A stretch of DNA of 64,000 nucleotides. Origin: CBDAQR01 sp965199055 (GTDB lineage Bacteria > Pseudomonadota > Gammaproteobacteria > Pseudomonadales > Halieaceae). This document shows positions 8,565-18,699 of the stretch, in pieces. The DNA is taken from assembly GCA_965199055.1 (NCBI GenBank), contig CBDAQR010000003.1:2542001-2606000 (forward strand), written 5' to 3'. The first letter of the stretch is position 1. Each line of letters starts with the position of its first letter. The notes beneath the pieces are model-generated. The model was not told the origin of the DNA and did not search any database. It was given only the letters and a program-made list of their open reading frames with translations. A program made the position numbers and the translations under genes.

Positions 8565-10379
8565 ATGGCTGGACTCATTCCACAAGCATTTATCGACGAT
8601 CTACTCGACAGAGTGGACATTGTTGATGTGGTTGACCGCCGCGTAAAGCTGAAGAAAGCAGGCAAAAATTACACGGCCTGTTGCCCCTTCCACCAGGAAA
8701 AAACCCCCTCGTTCAGCGTCAATCCTGAGAAGCAGTTTTTCTACTGTTTTGGCTGCGGCACCGGCGGCAATGCCCTCGGCTTCATCATGGATTATGAGAA
8801 TCTGGATTTCCCGGCGGCGGTAGAGTTGCTTGCGGACAGCGCGGGTATGAAAGTGCCCCGCGAGGAGAGTCGAGGCAACGCGGAGCAAAAAAAGAGTCAG
8901 CGCGATCTCTACACGCTCATGGAAGAAGCCGCCGCCTACTACAAGATTCAGCTGCGGCAACACCCACAGCGGCAGGCCGCCGTGGACTACCTGAAGGGAC
9001 GCGGTCTCACCGGACAGATCGCCAAACAGTTCGATATGGGCCTGGCTCCCGCGGGCTGGGATAACCTGCTTAAGGCGCTAGGCACCAGCGAGGAGCGCAA
9101 AAGGCAGCTGCTGCAAACCGGCATGCTGATCGAGAACGAACAGGGCCGGGTCTATGACCGTTTTCGCGAGCGCATCGTGTTTCCCATTCGCGATGCGCGC
9201 GGCCGAGTGATTGCCTTCGGTGGCAGAGTATTGGGGGACGACAAACCCAAATACCTCAACTCCCCGGAAACCCCAATTTTCCAAAAGGGTCGCGAACTGT
9301 ATGGACTGTACCAGGCTCGCCAGGCCAATCGCCACCTGGAGCGAGTGATTATTGTTGAAGGCTATATGGACGTCATTGCGCTGGCGCAGCACGGCATCAG
9401 TAATGCCACAGCGACACTAGGCACCGCTACCAGCGGCAGCCATCTGGAGAAAATTTATCGCCTCTGTCCAGAGGTCGTATTCTGCTTCGACGGTGATGCG
9501 GCGGGACGTCAGGCCGCCAGCCGAGCACTGGAAGCCGCCCTCCCCTGTATGCAAGATGGTCGGCAGGCACGCTTTCTGTTCCTGCCCGAGGGTGAAGACC
9601 CAGACACGCTGGTTCGTGGCGCCGGCGCCGCGCATTTTAACCAGTTGGTGAGCGATGCTATGCCACTGGAAACCTTTCTGTTTGAGAGTCTTGCAGAGGG
9701 CATCGACACCGACAGCATGGACGGACGGGCCAGGCTCAGTAAACTGGCCACGCCGCTGCTGCAGAAACTGCCGGGCGGGGTCTATAAGCAGCTGATGTTT
9801 GCCGCCCTGGCGGAGCGCACTGGATTACAGGCCGAAGCCCTGACCGAGTTAATCGATGCGCCACCACCGGTTGCACACCCTGAACCGGCACCCGCACCCG
9901 CGACACCCCGCCAGCGCCCACCTCTGACGCAACAAGCTCAGGGCTTCGGCAACCACGCACAGGCCGCCATAGCCCTACTGCTGCACAAACCCGAAGTCGC
10001 GAGAAATATCTCCGATGTGGAGTCTTTGAAGGTGCTGGAGGGGGACGATATTTCACTGCTGATCGAGTTGCTCGAACTGCTGCACCGCCGTCCGGAGTCC
10101 AATACCCATATGTTGCTGGGGCACTGGTATGGCACCGAGTCGGGGGACCTGCTGCATCGTCTGGCCTCCCAGGAGCAACTTATTCCTGCCGAGGGCATTG
10201 AAAACCAGTTTTTAGACACCATATCAACACTGTTGCAGTACCCGAAGAAACAAAATTTTGATGCGCGAGTCGACAAACTTAAAAGCAAGAACTACGCTGA
10301 CATCAGCGAGTTGGAAAAACTGGAGATAATCCAGGAACTTAAGGAAAAACAGCGTCGCGACCAGGAGCGCGGCGCCTGA
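8565..10379 (+). CDS. dnaG: DNA primase
   Basis: DnaG makes RNA primers for replication. Domains in order: a CHC2 zinc-binding domain at residues 30-65 (CCPFHQEKTPSF, YCFGCG), the RNA polymerase core with YDRFRERIVFPI, the TOPRIM catalytic centre at about 260-345 (IIVEGYMDVIA and FCFDGDAAGR), a proline-rich linker near 430-455, and a C-terminal helicase-binding region. The 604-residue length is normal. It follows yqeY and precedes rpoD as in other gammaproteobacteria. Confidence 0.97.
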   Translation: MAGLIPQAFIDDLLDRVDIVDVVDRRVKLKKAGKNYTACCPFHQEKTPSFSVNPEKQFFYCFGCGTGGNALGFIMDYENLDFPAAVELLADSAGMKVPREESRGNAEQKKSQRDLYTLMEEAAAYYKIQLRQHPQRQAAVDYLKGRGLTGQIAKQFDMGLAPAGWDNLLKALGTSEERKRQLLQTGMLIENEQGRVYDRFRERIVFPIRDARGRVIAFGGRVLGDDKPKYLNSPETPIFQKGRELYGLYQARQANRHLERVIIVEGYMDVIALAQHGISNATATLGTATSGSHLEKIYRLCPEVVFCFDGDAAGRQAASRALEAALPCMQDGRQARFLFLPEGEDPDTLVRGAGAAHFNQLVSDAMPLETFLFESLAEGIDTDSMDGRARLSKLATPLLQKLPGGVYKQLMFAALAERTGLQAEALTELIDAPPPVAHPEPAPAPATPRQRPPLTQQAQGFGNHAQAAIALLLHKPEVARNISDVESLKVLEGDDISLLIELLELLHRRPESNTHMLLGHWYGTESGDLLHRLASQEQLIPAEGIENQFLDTISTLLQYPKKQNFDARVDKLKSKNYADISELEKLEIIQELKEKQRRDQERGA

Positions 10380-10457
10380 CACAGGACAGGATCTCCAATA
10401 AGAATCCACTCCTAATTCCTTTTGGCTATTTTCTAGCTCATTAAAGTATTTTTCGGC

Positions 10458-10463
10458 TATAAT
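10458..10463 (+). promoter_or_regulatory. Candidate rpoD-proximal promoter, -10 element
   Basis: A perfect TATAAT stands 61 nt before the rpoD start, in the 144-bp gap after dnaG. No good -35 hexamer is seen 16-18 bp upstream. The gap is AT-rich compared with the genes around it. An internal promoter for rpoD inside this operon is known in other bacteria, so a role here is plausible but unproven. Confidence 0.5.
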
Positions 10464-10523
10464 GGGCGGCTGACTTTTAGTCCGCCATCAGATAACTCGA
10501 CAAATCATAAAGGTACCCGCTTC

Positions 10524-12353
<1,830 letters not shown>

Positions 12354-12368
12354 ACCAAGCTCTCCGAG

Positions 12369-12395
12369 AAGGCCGCCCTGGGGCGGCCTTTTTTG
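12369..12395 (+). terminator. Rho-independent terminator of rpoD
   Basis: Perfect 8-bp GC-rich stem GGCCGCCC/GGGCGGCC with a TG loop (extended by AA/TT to 10 bp), followed by a run of T at 12389-12394. It starts 16 nt after the rpoD stop and ends the macromolecular synthesis operon before the convergent protease gene. Confidence 0.93.
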
Positions 12396-12415
12396 TGCCC
12401 GCTCATTTTTCCCGG

Positions 12416-13363
12416 CTAACGCGCCGGCAGTTCCTCACCAGAAGGTATATCCAGATAAAGTTGCTGGCTGGAATAGCTAATGTAGAGCGACACGGTACCC
12501 AATGACAGCAGGCCCAAATTGGCGCCAGGCCCACCGTCCATGAGCGATTGAATGTGCAACATATCGGCAATATCAATGGTTCGATTCGGCAACAGTTCAT
12601 CGCCAATACGGATGTCACTGGCGGTATAGCGGCTGGCAGGTAACGCTTTTGAGCCAAGGCCCTGCACCGCCCGGCCCTTGGTTAAAATCGGACTCCCGGG
12701 CTCCAACTGCAGCAGGCGCGCTGACGACCAGTTAACAACCGGCGCACCACTGCCCCCTGTATCAAGCACCGTGGGCACGCTGTGCCGCTCAAGCTGCAGC
12801 GGGAAGACGATGAAGTTGTTCTCGATGTCGAAGGGCACAGCAGAATAGCGCTGCGGATCGAGCACCGCATTCAACTGTAGATCGGCGGAGAAAAACTCCA
12901 GTCGTTTAGCCGCAAGATCGAAGTGCACCGTGAAATTGCGCAGGAACAGGGAGGGCAGAACACCCACCGCCTCGGTCTTCCCCGGTATAGGCACATCGGC
13001 CAGCACGCTGGGCACCCGCTCAAGCCTGCCGCGCCCCACCTGAATGCTCTGCAACAGCACATCTTCCATAGTGCGCACTTCGCTGGGCGTGGTGACCTGT
13101 GCACGATTGATCGCCCAGGGGTTGAGTTCCAATGCCTCCACAGCGGCAACCGGCACCACCGCCACATGAGCGCCCGTATCCACCACCATCGGCACGTCCC
13201 AACGGTCGTTGATGCGGGCCTCAACCACCACGTGACCATTGCGCGCCACTGTCATGGGAACACTGAAAAGGGGTGCGGGCGGAGCACCAGAAGCGCTGGC
13301 CCAGGGAAGCCAGATCAACAGAAAGAGGCTTAGCATCTTCCTGTTAAACACGTGCACTGACAC
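12416..13363 (-). CDS. Secreted retropepsin-like aspartic protease family protein
   Basis: A 315-residue protein with a hydrophobic N-terminal segment (MLSLFLLIWLPWASA, signal peptide or anchor). Two aspartic-protease-like motifs are seen: VVDTGAHVAVVP near residue 60 and TVLDTGGSGAPVV near residue 210. This suggests a pepsin-like two-lobe fold with both catalytic Asp residues on one chain. The start is a GTG; internal starts are possible. It lies 9 nt after egtD on the same strand. The substrate cannot be predicted. Confidence 0.75.
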   Translation of the reverse strand: MSVHVFNRKMLSLFLLIWLPWASASGAPPAPLFSVPMTVARNGHVVVEARINDRWDVPMVVDTGAHVAVVPVAAVEALELNPWAINRAQVTTPSEVRTMEDVLLQSIQVGRGRLERVPSVLADVPIPGKTEAVGVLPSLFLRNFTVHFDLAAKRLEFFSADLQLNAVLDPQRYSAVPFDIENNFIVFPLQLERHSVPTVLDTGGSGAPVVNWSSARLLQLEPGSPILTKGRAVQGLGSKALPASRYTASDIRIGDELLPNRTIDIADMLHIQSLMDGGPGANLGLLSLGTVSLYISYSSQQLYLDIPSGEELPAR

Positions 13364-13372
13364 GGGTTTCGC

Positions 13373-14347
13373 CTAGGCGGGGGCCAGGTAATGGACGCTG
13401 AACAGTTCCTCGGCGTCAGTCCAGCTTTGTTGCACCTTCAAACCCGCTTCGGCCGCGAGTTGTGTGAACCCCTGCAAGGTGTACTTATAAGAGTTTTCCG
13501 TGTGGATGCTCTCGCCATCGACGAAATCGACGTAGCTGCCATTGCACTTAACCCGCTGCGCAGTCCCGCTCACCAGGTGCATCTCAATGCGTTGCCGATC
13601 AGTGTTGTAGAAGGCCCGGTGTGAGAAGCTAGCCTCGTCAAACTCGGCGTCCATGACCCGATTGAGATGGCGCAGGATATTGAGGTTAAAGTCCGCGGTG
13701 AGCCCTTCTGAATCGTTGTAGGCGGCATTCAACACAGCGCTGGACTTGTGCGTATCCACGCCCACCAGCGCGCCGCCATCATCACCCACCAACTCCCTCA
13801 CCTCAGTGAGAAAGCGAATGGCGTCTGTAGGCTCCAGATTGCCGATGGTGGAACCCGGATAGAACACCACGCGTTTTCCAGCGGGTAGTGCATCAACAAA
13901 ACCCCAATCTGCATTAAAGTCAGCGCACACGGCGTGAATATCGAGCCAGGGATATTCCGTTCCGAGCGCGAGTGCGGATTGCTCGAGAAAGTCCGCAGAA
14001 ATATCGACGGGCACATATACGGCGGGCTTAAGCGTATTGAGCAAGAGACGCACCTTCTCGCTGGAGCCGCTTCCGGGCTCAATGAAGATACAGCCAGTGC
14101 CGCAATAGTCACTAATCTCCGCGCAATGCCGCTTGAGAATGTCGACCTCAGTGCGCGTGGGGTAATACTCTGGCAGACGCGTGATCTGATCGAACAGCTG
14201 CGAACCGCGCTCATCGTAAAACCACTTGGGATTAATCGTTTTGTTGTCTGCCTTCAGGCCGGAAAGAATAGCTGCCTGACTATCGCCCAGATTCGGATGT
14301 TCATCCTGAAACATCACGTTGTCACTTTTGCGGGTGACTTTATTCAC
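13373..14347 (-). CDS. egtD: L-histidine N-alpha-methyltransferase EgtD
   Basis: EgtD trimethylates histidine to hercynine with three SAM, the first step of ergothioneine synthesis. The 324 residues contain KWFYDERGSQLFDQI, TRTEVDIL, the SAM-binding FIEPGSGSSEKVRLLL, YPGSTIGNLEP and GVDTHKS, all typical. The GTG start overlaps the egtB stop (GTGA at 14344-14347), so the two are coupled. No egtA, egtC or egtE is seen nearby, as is common for the proteobacterial short pathway. Confidence 0.95.
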   Translation of the reverse strand: MNKVTRKSDNVMFQDEHPNLGDSQAAILSGLKADNKTINPKWFYDERGSQLFDQITRLPEYYPTRTEVDILKRHCAEISDYCGTGCIFIEPGSGSSEKVRLLLNTLKPAVYVPVDISADFLEQSALALGTEYPWLDIHAVCADFNADWGFVDALPAGKRVVFYPGSTIGNLEPTDAIRFLTEVRELVGDDGGALVGVDTHKSSAVLNAAYNDSEGLTADFNLNILRHLNRVMDAEFDEASFSHRAFYNTDRQRIEMHLVSGTAQRVKCNGSYVDFVDGESIHTENSYKYTLQGFTQLAAEAGLKVQQSWTDAEELFSVHYLAPA

Positions 14348-15609
14348 GGCGTGGCGGCCTCCTTGTCGATAAATTGCGCCAGGCGGATGCCAGAAAATTG
14401 CCAGCGATCCTGAGGATAGAAAAAATTACGATAGCTGGATCGGCTCTGACTGGCATTGGTGACGCAGGAGCTACCCCGCAGCACCCACTGGTTACTCATG
14501 AACTTACCGTTGTATTCACCAATGGCGCCATCGACAGCTCGAAACCCGGGATAGGGGCTATAGGCGCTTTGCGTCCACTGCCAGCAGGCCCCATAGAACT
14601 GTTCAAGCTCCGCGCTGCCCGCAGCCGGCTGTGGGTGATAGCTCGTCAGAGACCGCTGCGGCGGCAATACCTGCTGTTGGGCAGCCACCTCCAATTCCTG
14701 CTCCGTGGGCAATCGAGCCCTAGCCCAACGGGCGTAGGCATCTGCCTCATAGCCACTTACGTGACATACAGGATGGGCACCCTCACGCGCTTGCAACCCG
14801 TGCAGCGTGAATTCCAGGGCTTGTCCATCACGCTCGAGCCAGTGCAGCGGTGCATTCCAGCCTTCAGCCTGCACCGCCGCCCAGCCGTCCGATAACCACA
14901 ACTCCGGCCGGCGGTAGCCACCGTCATCGACAAATTGCTGATATTCGGCGTTGCTCACCAGTCGACTGGCTAAAGAGAACGGTTGCAGGTAACTGCCGTG
15001 GCGCGGCAGCTCGTTATCAAAACAGAAGTCTGCGCCGGTGTGGCCGATATCCACCAGACCACCTGGAAACTCGAGCCAAGTCAGGGGCGGCACTTTATCG
15101 GAGCAAGACAGCTGGCCATCAATATACGTCGGATACAGCGGGTTCGCGGCCAGCGAGTATTTCAGATCCGTGAAAAACAGTTCCTGGTGCTGGCGCTCAT
15201 GCTCAACGCCCAGTTTCAAGCGTGCAAGAATCTCTGCTCGTTCAGGGCGTTCATCCTGCGCCAGTAACACTTTCACGGCCTCCTCCACCTGCTCACGGTA
15301 ATCGAGCACTTCGGCAAGAGTCGGACGCGACAACAGACCCCGCTGATCGCGCGGGTGCTGTTCGCCGATGCCGTTGTAATAGGAATTGAACATCGCCTCG
15401 AACAGCGGCTCCACGTCGGGTCGCTGCGCGGCATAGGGCTTGAGAATAAAGGTGTCAAAAAACCAGGTGGTGTGGGCCAGGTGCCACTTGGGAGGACTGG
15501 CGAATACTGCCGCCTGCAAACCGTAGTCCTCGAGCTGAAGCGGCTGGCAGGCCTCGACGGAAAAGTTACGCGTCGCCTCGAATTCCCTGATGATCGCTAC
15601 GTCATCCAT
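14344..15609 (-). CDS. egtB: Ergothioneine biosynthesis protein EgtB (iron sulfoxide synthase)
   Basis: EgtB is a non-haem iron enzyme that joins hercynine to a thiol donor with oxygen to give a sulfoxide. An N-terminal DinB-type domain carries iron ligands in LAHTTWFFDTFIL and HERQHQEL (residues ~50-145). The C-terminal formylglycine-generating-enzyme-like domain (from ~185) has HGSYLQPFSLASRLVSN and ends with LRGSSCVTNASQSRSSYRN and FSGIRLA. The ATG at 15609 (421 residues) begins the homology; a GTG at 15654 is an alternative. It is coupled to egtD. Confidence 0.94.
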   Translation of the reverse strand: MDDVAIIREFEATRNFSVEACQPLQLEDYGLQAAVFASPPKWHLAHTTWFFDTFILKPYAAQRPDVEPLFEAMFNSYYNGIGEQHPRDQRGLLSRPTLAEVLDYREQVEEAVKVLLAQDERPERAEILARLKLGVEHERQHQELFFTDLKYSLAANPLYPTYIDGQLSCSDKVPPLTWLEFPGGLVDIGHTGADFCFDNELPRHGSYLQPFSLASRLVSNAEYQQFVDDGGYRRPELWLSDGWAAVQAEGWNAPLHWLERDGQALEFTLHGLQAREGAHPVCHVSGYEADAYARWARARLPTEQELEVAAQQQVLPPQRSLTSYHPQPAAGSAELEQFYGACWQWTQSAYSPYPGFRAVDGAIGEYNGKFMSNQWVLRGSSCVTNASQSRSSYRNFFYPQDRWQFSGIRLAQFIDKEAATP

Positions 15610-15675
15610 GACCCACCACTCTAAGGCCTCGCGCCGCTTGCCACAACCGCTCACCTATCACCAACTCACCCCTCA

Positions 15676-17151
15676 TCAGCGCACCCGCAAATGCGCTGGC
15701 ACGGTAAAGCGCTCAAGTAGTTCAAACAGGAATTCCACGAGCAGCGCGAGAATGGCTGCCGGTATGGCGCCCTCGAGAATCAAACCATGATCATTCAAGG
15801 ACAAACCGGTAATGATGGGTTCCCCGAGACCGCCAGCACCAACAAATGCGGCCAGCGTCGCAGTTCCGATGCAGATGATGGCCGCCGTTTTCACGCCTGC
15901 AAGAATGGTGGGCATTGCCAACGGCAGCTCGATCTTCCAAAGCTGCTGTCGTGGTGTGAGACCCATGCTAGCCGCCACTTCCTTGAGCACCGGATCAACA
16001 CTAAAGAGCCCCGTGAGTGTATTGCGTACGATCGGCAGCAGCGAGTACAAGAACAGGGCAGTAATGGCCGGCACCGCACCCAGGCCGAGTACCGGAATGA
16101 GTAAGGCTAATAATGCGAGGGCCGGAATAGTTTGAATAAGGCCCGTCACGTACAACAGCCCACTGGATAATCTGGGCCGCCGCGATAACAGCAGCGCAAG
16201 GGGAACAGCTACCAGACAGCCGAGCACCAGCGCGACCGACGTCAACTGCAAATGAATGAGCGTATTGCGAAAAATGCGGCTTGCGCGACCGTCGCTCACC
16301 GTCGGCGCTACCGAGACAAGTCCTTCTTCCAACAGGAACTGCCCCGCCACCCTTACCGGGCTTTGACCTTCGCTGGCGACGCGATGGTTCAGCCGTCGCA
16401 TCGTGGCCTCATCGATTCGACCTTTCAATTGCGCCAGCACCGCTGTTGTTTGCGATGAAAGATCCCCGCGGGTGAGCAAGCCCGCCAGATACAGCGGAAA
16501 AAAAGCCCGGTCATCCTCCAACAGACGCAGCTGGTATATCTCCAGTTCCCCGTCGGTCGTATAGGCATCCGTGGCATCCAATTGCCCACTCTCCAATGCG
16601 CGATAGGCCAGCGCATGCTCCAACCCGGTAGCCTGCTGAGAGAGTCCATAAGCCGCACGTAAGGCCGGCCAGCCATCACCTCGATTCAAAAACTCGTGAG
16701 AGAAGCCCATGCGCAGATCGGGATGCGCCGCCAGGTCACTGACCTTATGTAGATTGCGCGCGACAGCCAACGCCTCGGGCACCGCTATCGCGTAACTGTT
16801 GTTAAAACCCATCAGCGGGCCCAGCACCAAACCCTGCTCGCGCAGCGCCTGAGTTAGCTCGTCGGCATCCAGACCCGGCTGCTTGAGCACGGCCTGAATC
16901 AGGGTGCCCGAGTATTCGGGGTAGACATCGATCTCTTCATTCAGCAGGGCAGTGTAGGTAAACAACGTGCCACCCAAACCCTGCTCATGGACCGCGGCGA
17001 TGCCCTCGGCATTCAGTAGCTGCGTGACTATCTCGGCAAGCACATAGCTTTCAGTAAATTGTTTAGAGGCAACGACGAGCGGCTTCTGCTCCGCCAAGAC
17101 CTGTGAGATCCAGCAGCAACTGATCACGAGCATTATCCGCCAAGCCCTCAT
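15676..17151 (-). CDS. Betaine-type ABC transporter, substrate-binding protein fused to permease
   Basis: A 491-residue fusion. A signal peptide precedes an OpuAC/ProX-like binding domain (residues ~22-285: VVASKQFTESYVLAEIV, PEYSGTL, LEDDRAFFP). A permease domain (~300-491) has several hydrophobic helices and the EAA-type loop KEVAASMGLTPRQQLWKIELPLA. The partner ATPase overlaps upstream by 4 nt. Such systems import quaternary amines; egtB begins 66 nt downstream on the same strand, so hercynine or ergothioneine is a possible substrate. That substrate is inference from context. Confidence 0.88.
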   Translation of the reverse strand: MRAWRIMLVISCCWISQVLAEQKPLVVASKQFTESYVLAEIVTQLLNAEGIAAVHEQGLGGTLFTYTALLNEEIDVYPEYSGTLIQAVLKQPGLDADELTQALREQGLVLGPLMGFNNSYAIAVPEALAVARNLHKVSDLAAHPDLRMGFSHEFLNRGDGWPALRAAYGLSQQATGLEHALAYRALESGQLDATDAYTTDGELEIYQLRLLEDDRAFFPLYLAGLLTRGDLSSQTTAVLAQLKGRIDEATMRRLNHRVASEGQSPVRVAGQFLLEEGLVSVAPTVSDGRASRIFRNTLIHLQLTSVALVLGCLVAVPLALLLSRRPRLSSGLLYVTGLIQTIPALALLALLIPVLGLGAVPAITALFLYSLLPIVRNTLTGLFSVDPVLKEVAASMGLTPRQQLWKIELPLAMPTILAGVKTAAIICIGTATLAAFVGAGGLGEPIITGLSLNDHGLILEGAIPAAILALLVEFLFELLERFTVPAHLRVR

Positions 17152-17900
17152 AAGGAAGGCTCATGCGTCATGGTCTGCATCAACTCCTGCAATAGCGCCT
17201 CAGGCTCTACTCCGGAGCGGGTTGCACGCAATGCATCAACCGACTCACTTAGTACGACCTGGCCCGCATCCATCAAAACCACTCGATCTGCCAATAACAT
17301 GGCCTCTCGCATGTCGTGGGTTACCAGCACGACCGTGGCCGGCTCCGCCGCCAGTACTTCAAGCAATTGATGGTGGATATCAAACCGGGTGATCGGGTCT
17401 ATCGCTGCAAAGGGCTCATCCAGCAACAAGACGTCGGGTTCCAGCATCATGGCGCGGCACAGGCCGACGCGCTGCTGCTGTCCGCCGCTGAGTTGATGCG
17501 GAAACTTTGGCAACTGCTCTGGCAAAAGGTGGGTAAGGTCGAGCAAGCGACTCAATCGCTGTTCGATGACTGAGTCCTCCCAGCCGGCGATGACCGCGGA
17601 AAGAACGATATTGTCGCGGGCACTCAGATGGGGGAATAAGCCGGTGCCCTGCACGGCATAACCCATGCGCCGGCGCAGCAGTGGCAAATCGTCGTAATTG
17701 AGCGCATGTCCAAACGCGGTTACAGCGCCAGCGTCTGGTCGCACCAGGCCGTTCAAGGATTTCAGCAGCGTCGACTTGCCGCAGCCGCTGCGCCCCACAA
17801 TGGCGGTCACTTCACCCTCGGCGAACTCCAGGCTGACATCTTGCAATACCTGCAGTTCACCAAACGCCTTTCTGACTCCCTGGACGCTAAGCGCTGACAT
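17148..17900 (-). CDS. Betaine-type ABC transporter ATP-binding protein
   Basis: ATPase of 250 residues for the fused permease/binding protein that overlaps its 3' end by 4 nt. Walker A is GRSGCGKST, the signature motif LSGGQQQRVGLCRAMM, Walker B VLLLDEPFAAID, and the H-loop LVTHDM. The protein ends after about 250 residues without the CBS domains found in some OpuA/ProV ATPases. The ATG at 17900 is preferred over the adjacent GTG at 17903. It is the first gene of a likely operon running through egtB and egtD. Confidence 0.92.
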   Translation of the reverse strand: MSALSVQGVRKAFGELQVLQDVSLEFAEGEVTAIVGRSGCGKSTLLKSLNGLVRPDAGAVTAFGHALNYDDLPLLRRRMGYAVQGTGLFPHLSARDNIVLSAVIAGWEDSVIEQRLSRLLDLTHLLPEQLPKFPHQLSGGQQQRVGLCRAMMLEPDVLLLDEPFAAIDPITRFDIHHQLLEVLAAEPATVVLVTHDMREAMLLADRVVLMDAGQVVLSESVDALRATRSGVEPEALLQELMQTMTHEPSL

Positions 17901-17983
17901 CACTACATCTAAACATGGACAATGCCGCTTTGGACAGCGACTCGCGTGATAATCTTCTACTTCGTTACCGAGGAAGCCAACTC

Positions 17984-18496
17984 ATGTGGGAATACCGAGG
18001 CCAGAAGCGTCCCGATTTTGCCGAGGAACCCGGCCCGGGACAGGAGTCGGTGTGGGACTACCCGCGCCCGCCGGCGCTCGTTACTAGCGATGAACTCGTA
18101 GAGGTGTATGCCAACTACGCCCCCATCGCCAGCAGTTACTCTGCGCTGCGCGTGCTGGAAACCGCCAGCCCGCCTACCTACTACATCCCGCACCGGGATA
18201 TTAACTGGAGCCTGCTCACCCGGGTGGAAGGACGCAGTTTTTGCGAATGGAAGGGCGAAGCCAGCTATTGGGCCTTGGCGGATGATCCCATGCAAACGCC
18301 CGTCGCCTGGTTATACGCAGACCCCGTACCCGCCTTCGCGGCGATCCATGAACACGCGTCATTTTATCCTGGTCGGGTCGACTGCCAGGTGTCCGGAGAA
18401 CGCGTGACACCCCAACCCGGTGAGTTCTACGGCGGTTGGATTACCAGCCGAGTCTGCGGACCCTTTAAAGGCGGCCCCGGAACCAACCACTGGTAG
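17984..18496 (+). CDS. DUF427 domain-containing protein
   Basis: A 170-residue DUF427 protein of unknown function. Conserved pieces are ESVWDYPRPP, PTYYIPHRDI, the FCEWKGEASYW motif, VAWLYADPVPA, FYPGRVDCQV and the C-terminal GGWITSRVCGPFKGGPGTNHW (last residues). The ATG at 17984 is preceded by GAGGAAGCC at good spacing; the frame is open upstream to 17915 but without conserved sequence. It is divergent from the ABC transporter genes and lies just before a tRNA gene. Confidence 0.85.
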   Translation: MWEYRGQKRPDFAEEPGPGQESVWDYPRPPALVTSDELVEVYANYAPIASSYSALRVLETASPPTYYIPHRDINWSLLTRVEGRSFCEWKGEASYWALADDPMQTPVAWLYADPVPAFAAIHEHASFYPGRVDCQVSGERVTPQPGEFYGGWITSRVCGPFKGGPGTNHW

Positions 18497-18497
18497 C

Positions 18498-18526
18498 TTC
18501 CAACCTGCGCCCAGTGGCTCTATAAT
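18498..18526 (+). promoter_or_regulatory. Promoter of tRNA-Ile2
   Basis: TTCCAA at 18498-18503 and a perfect TATAAT at 18521-18526 are separated by 17 bp, 41 nt before the mature tRNA 5' end. The -10 is followed by the GC-rich discriminator TCCGCCCCTC, as seen in stringently controlled stable RNA promoters. The -35 begins directly after the DUF427 stop. Confidence 0.65.
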
Positions 18527-18567
18527 TCCGCCCCTCGCTGATTCGGCAATCGCCGGCGGCACTCGAG

Positions 18568-18644
18568 GGGCCCATAGCTCAGTTGGTTAGAGCAGTCGAC
18601 TCATAATCGATTGGTCGTAGGTTCAAGTCCTACTGGGCCCACCA
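18568..18644 (+). tRNA. tRNA-Ile2 (anticodon CAU, lysidine-modified type)
   Basis: A 77-nt cloverleaf with acceptor stem GGGCCCA/TGGGCCC, encoded CCA, D-arm AGCTCAGTTGGTTAGAGC, anticodon CAT at 18602-18604 and T-arm GTAGG-TTCAAGT-CCTAC. A CAU anticodon could mean Met, but the GACTCATAATC anticodon arm followed by TTGGTCG and the GGTTCAAGTCC T-arm match the minor isoleucine tRNA whose C34 is converted to lysidine by TilS to read AUA. Confidence 0.88.
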
Positions 18645-18699
18645 TTTTTTAAGCACTCTACGACCAATGGATTCTTATCGGGTGGTGATTAAACGCCTA

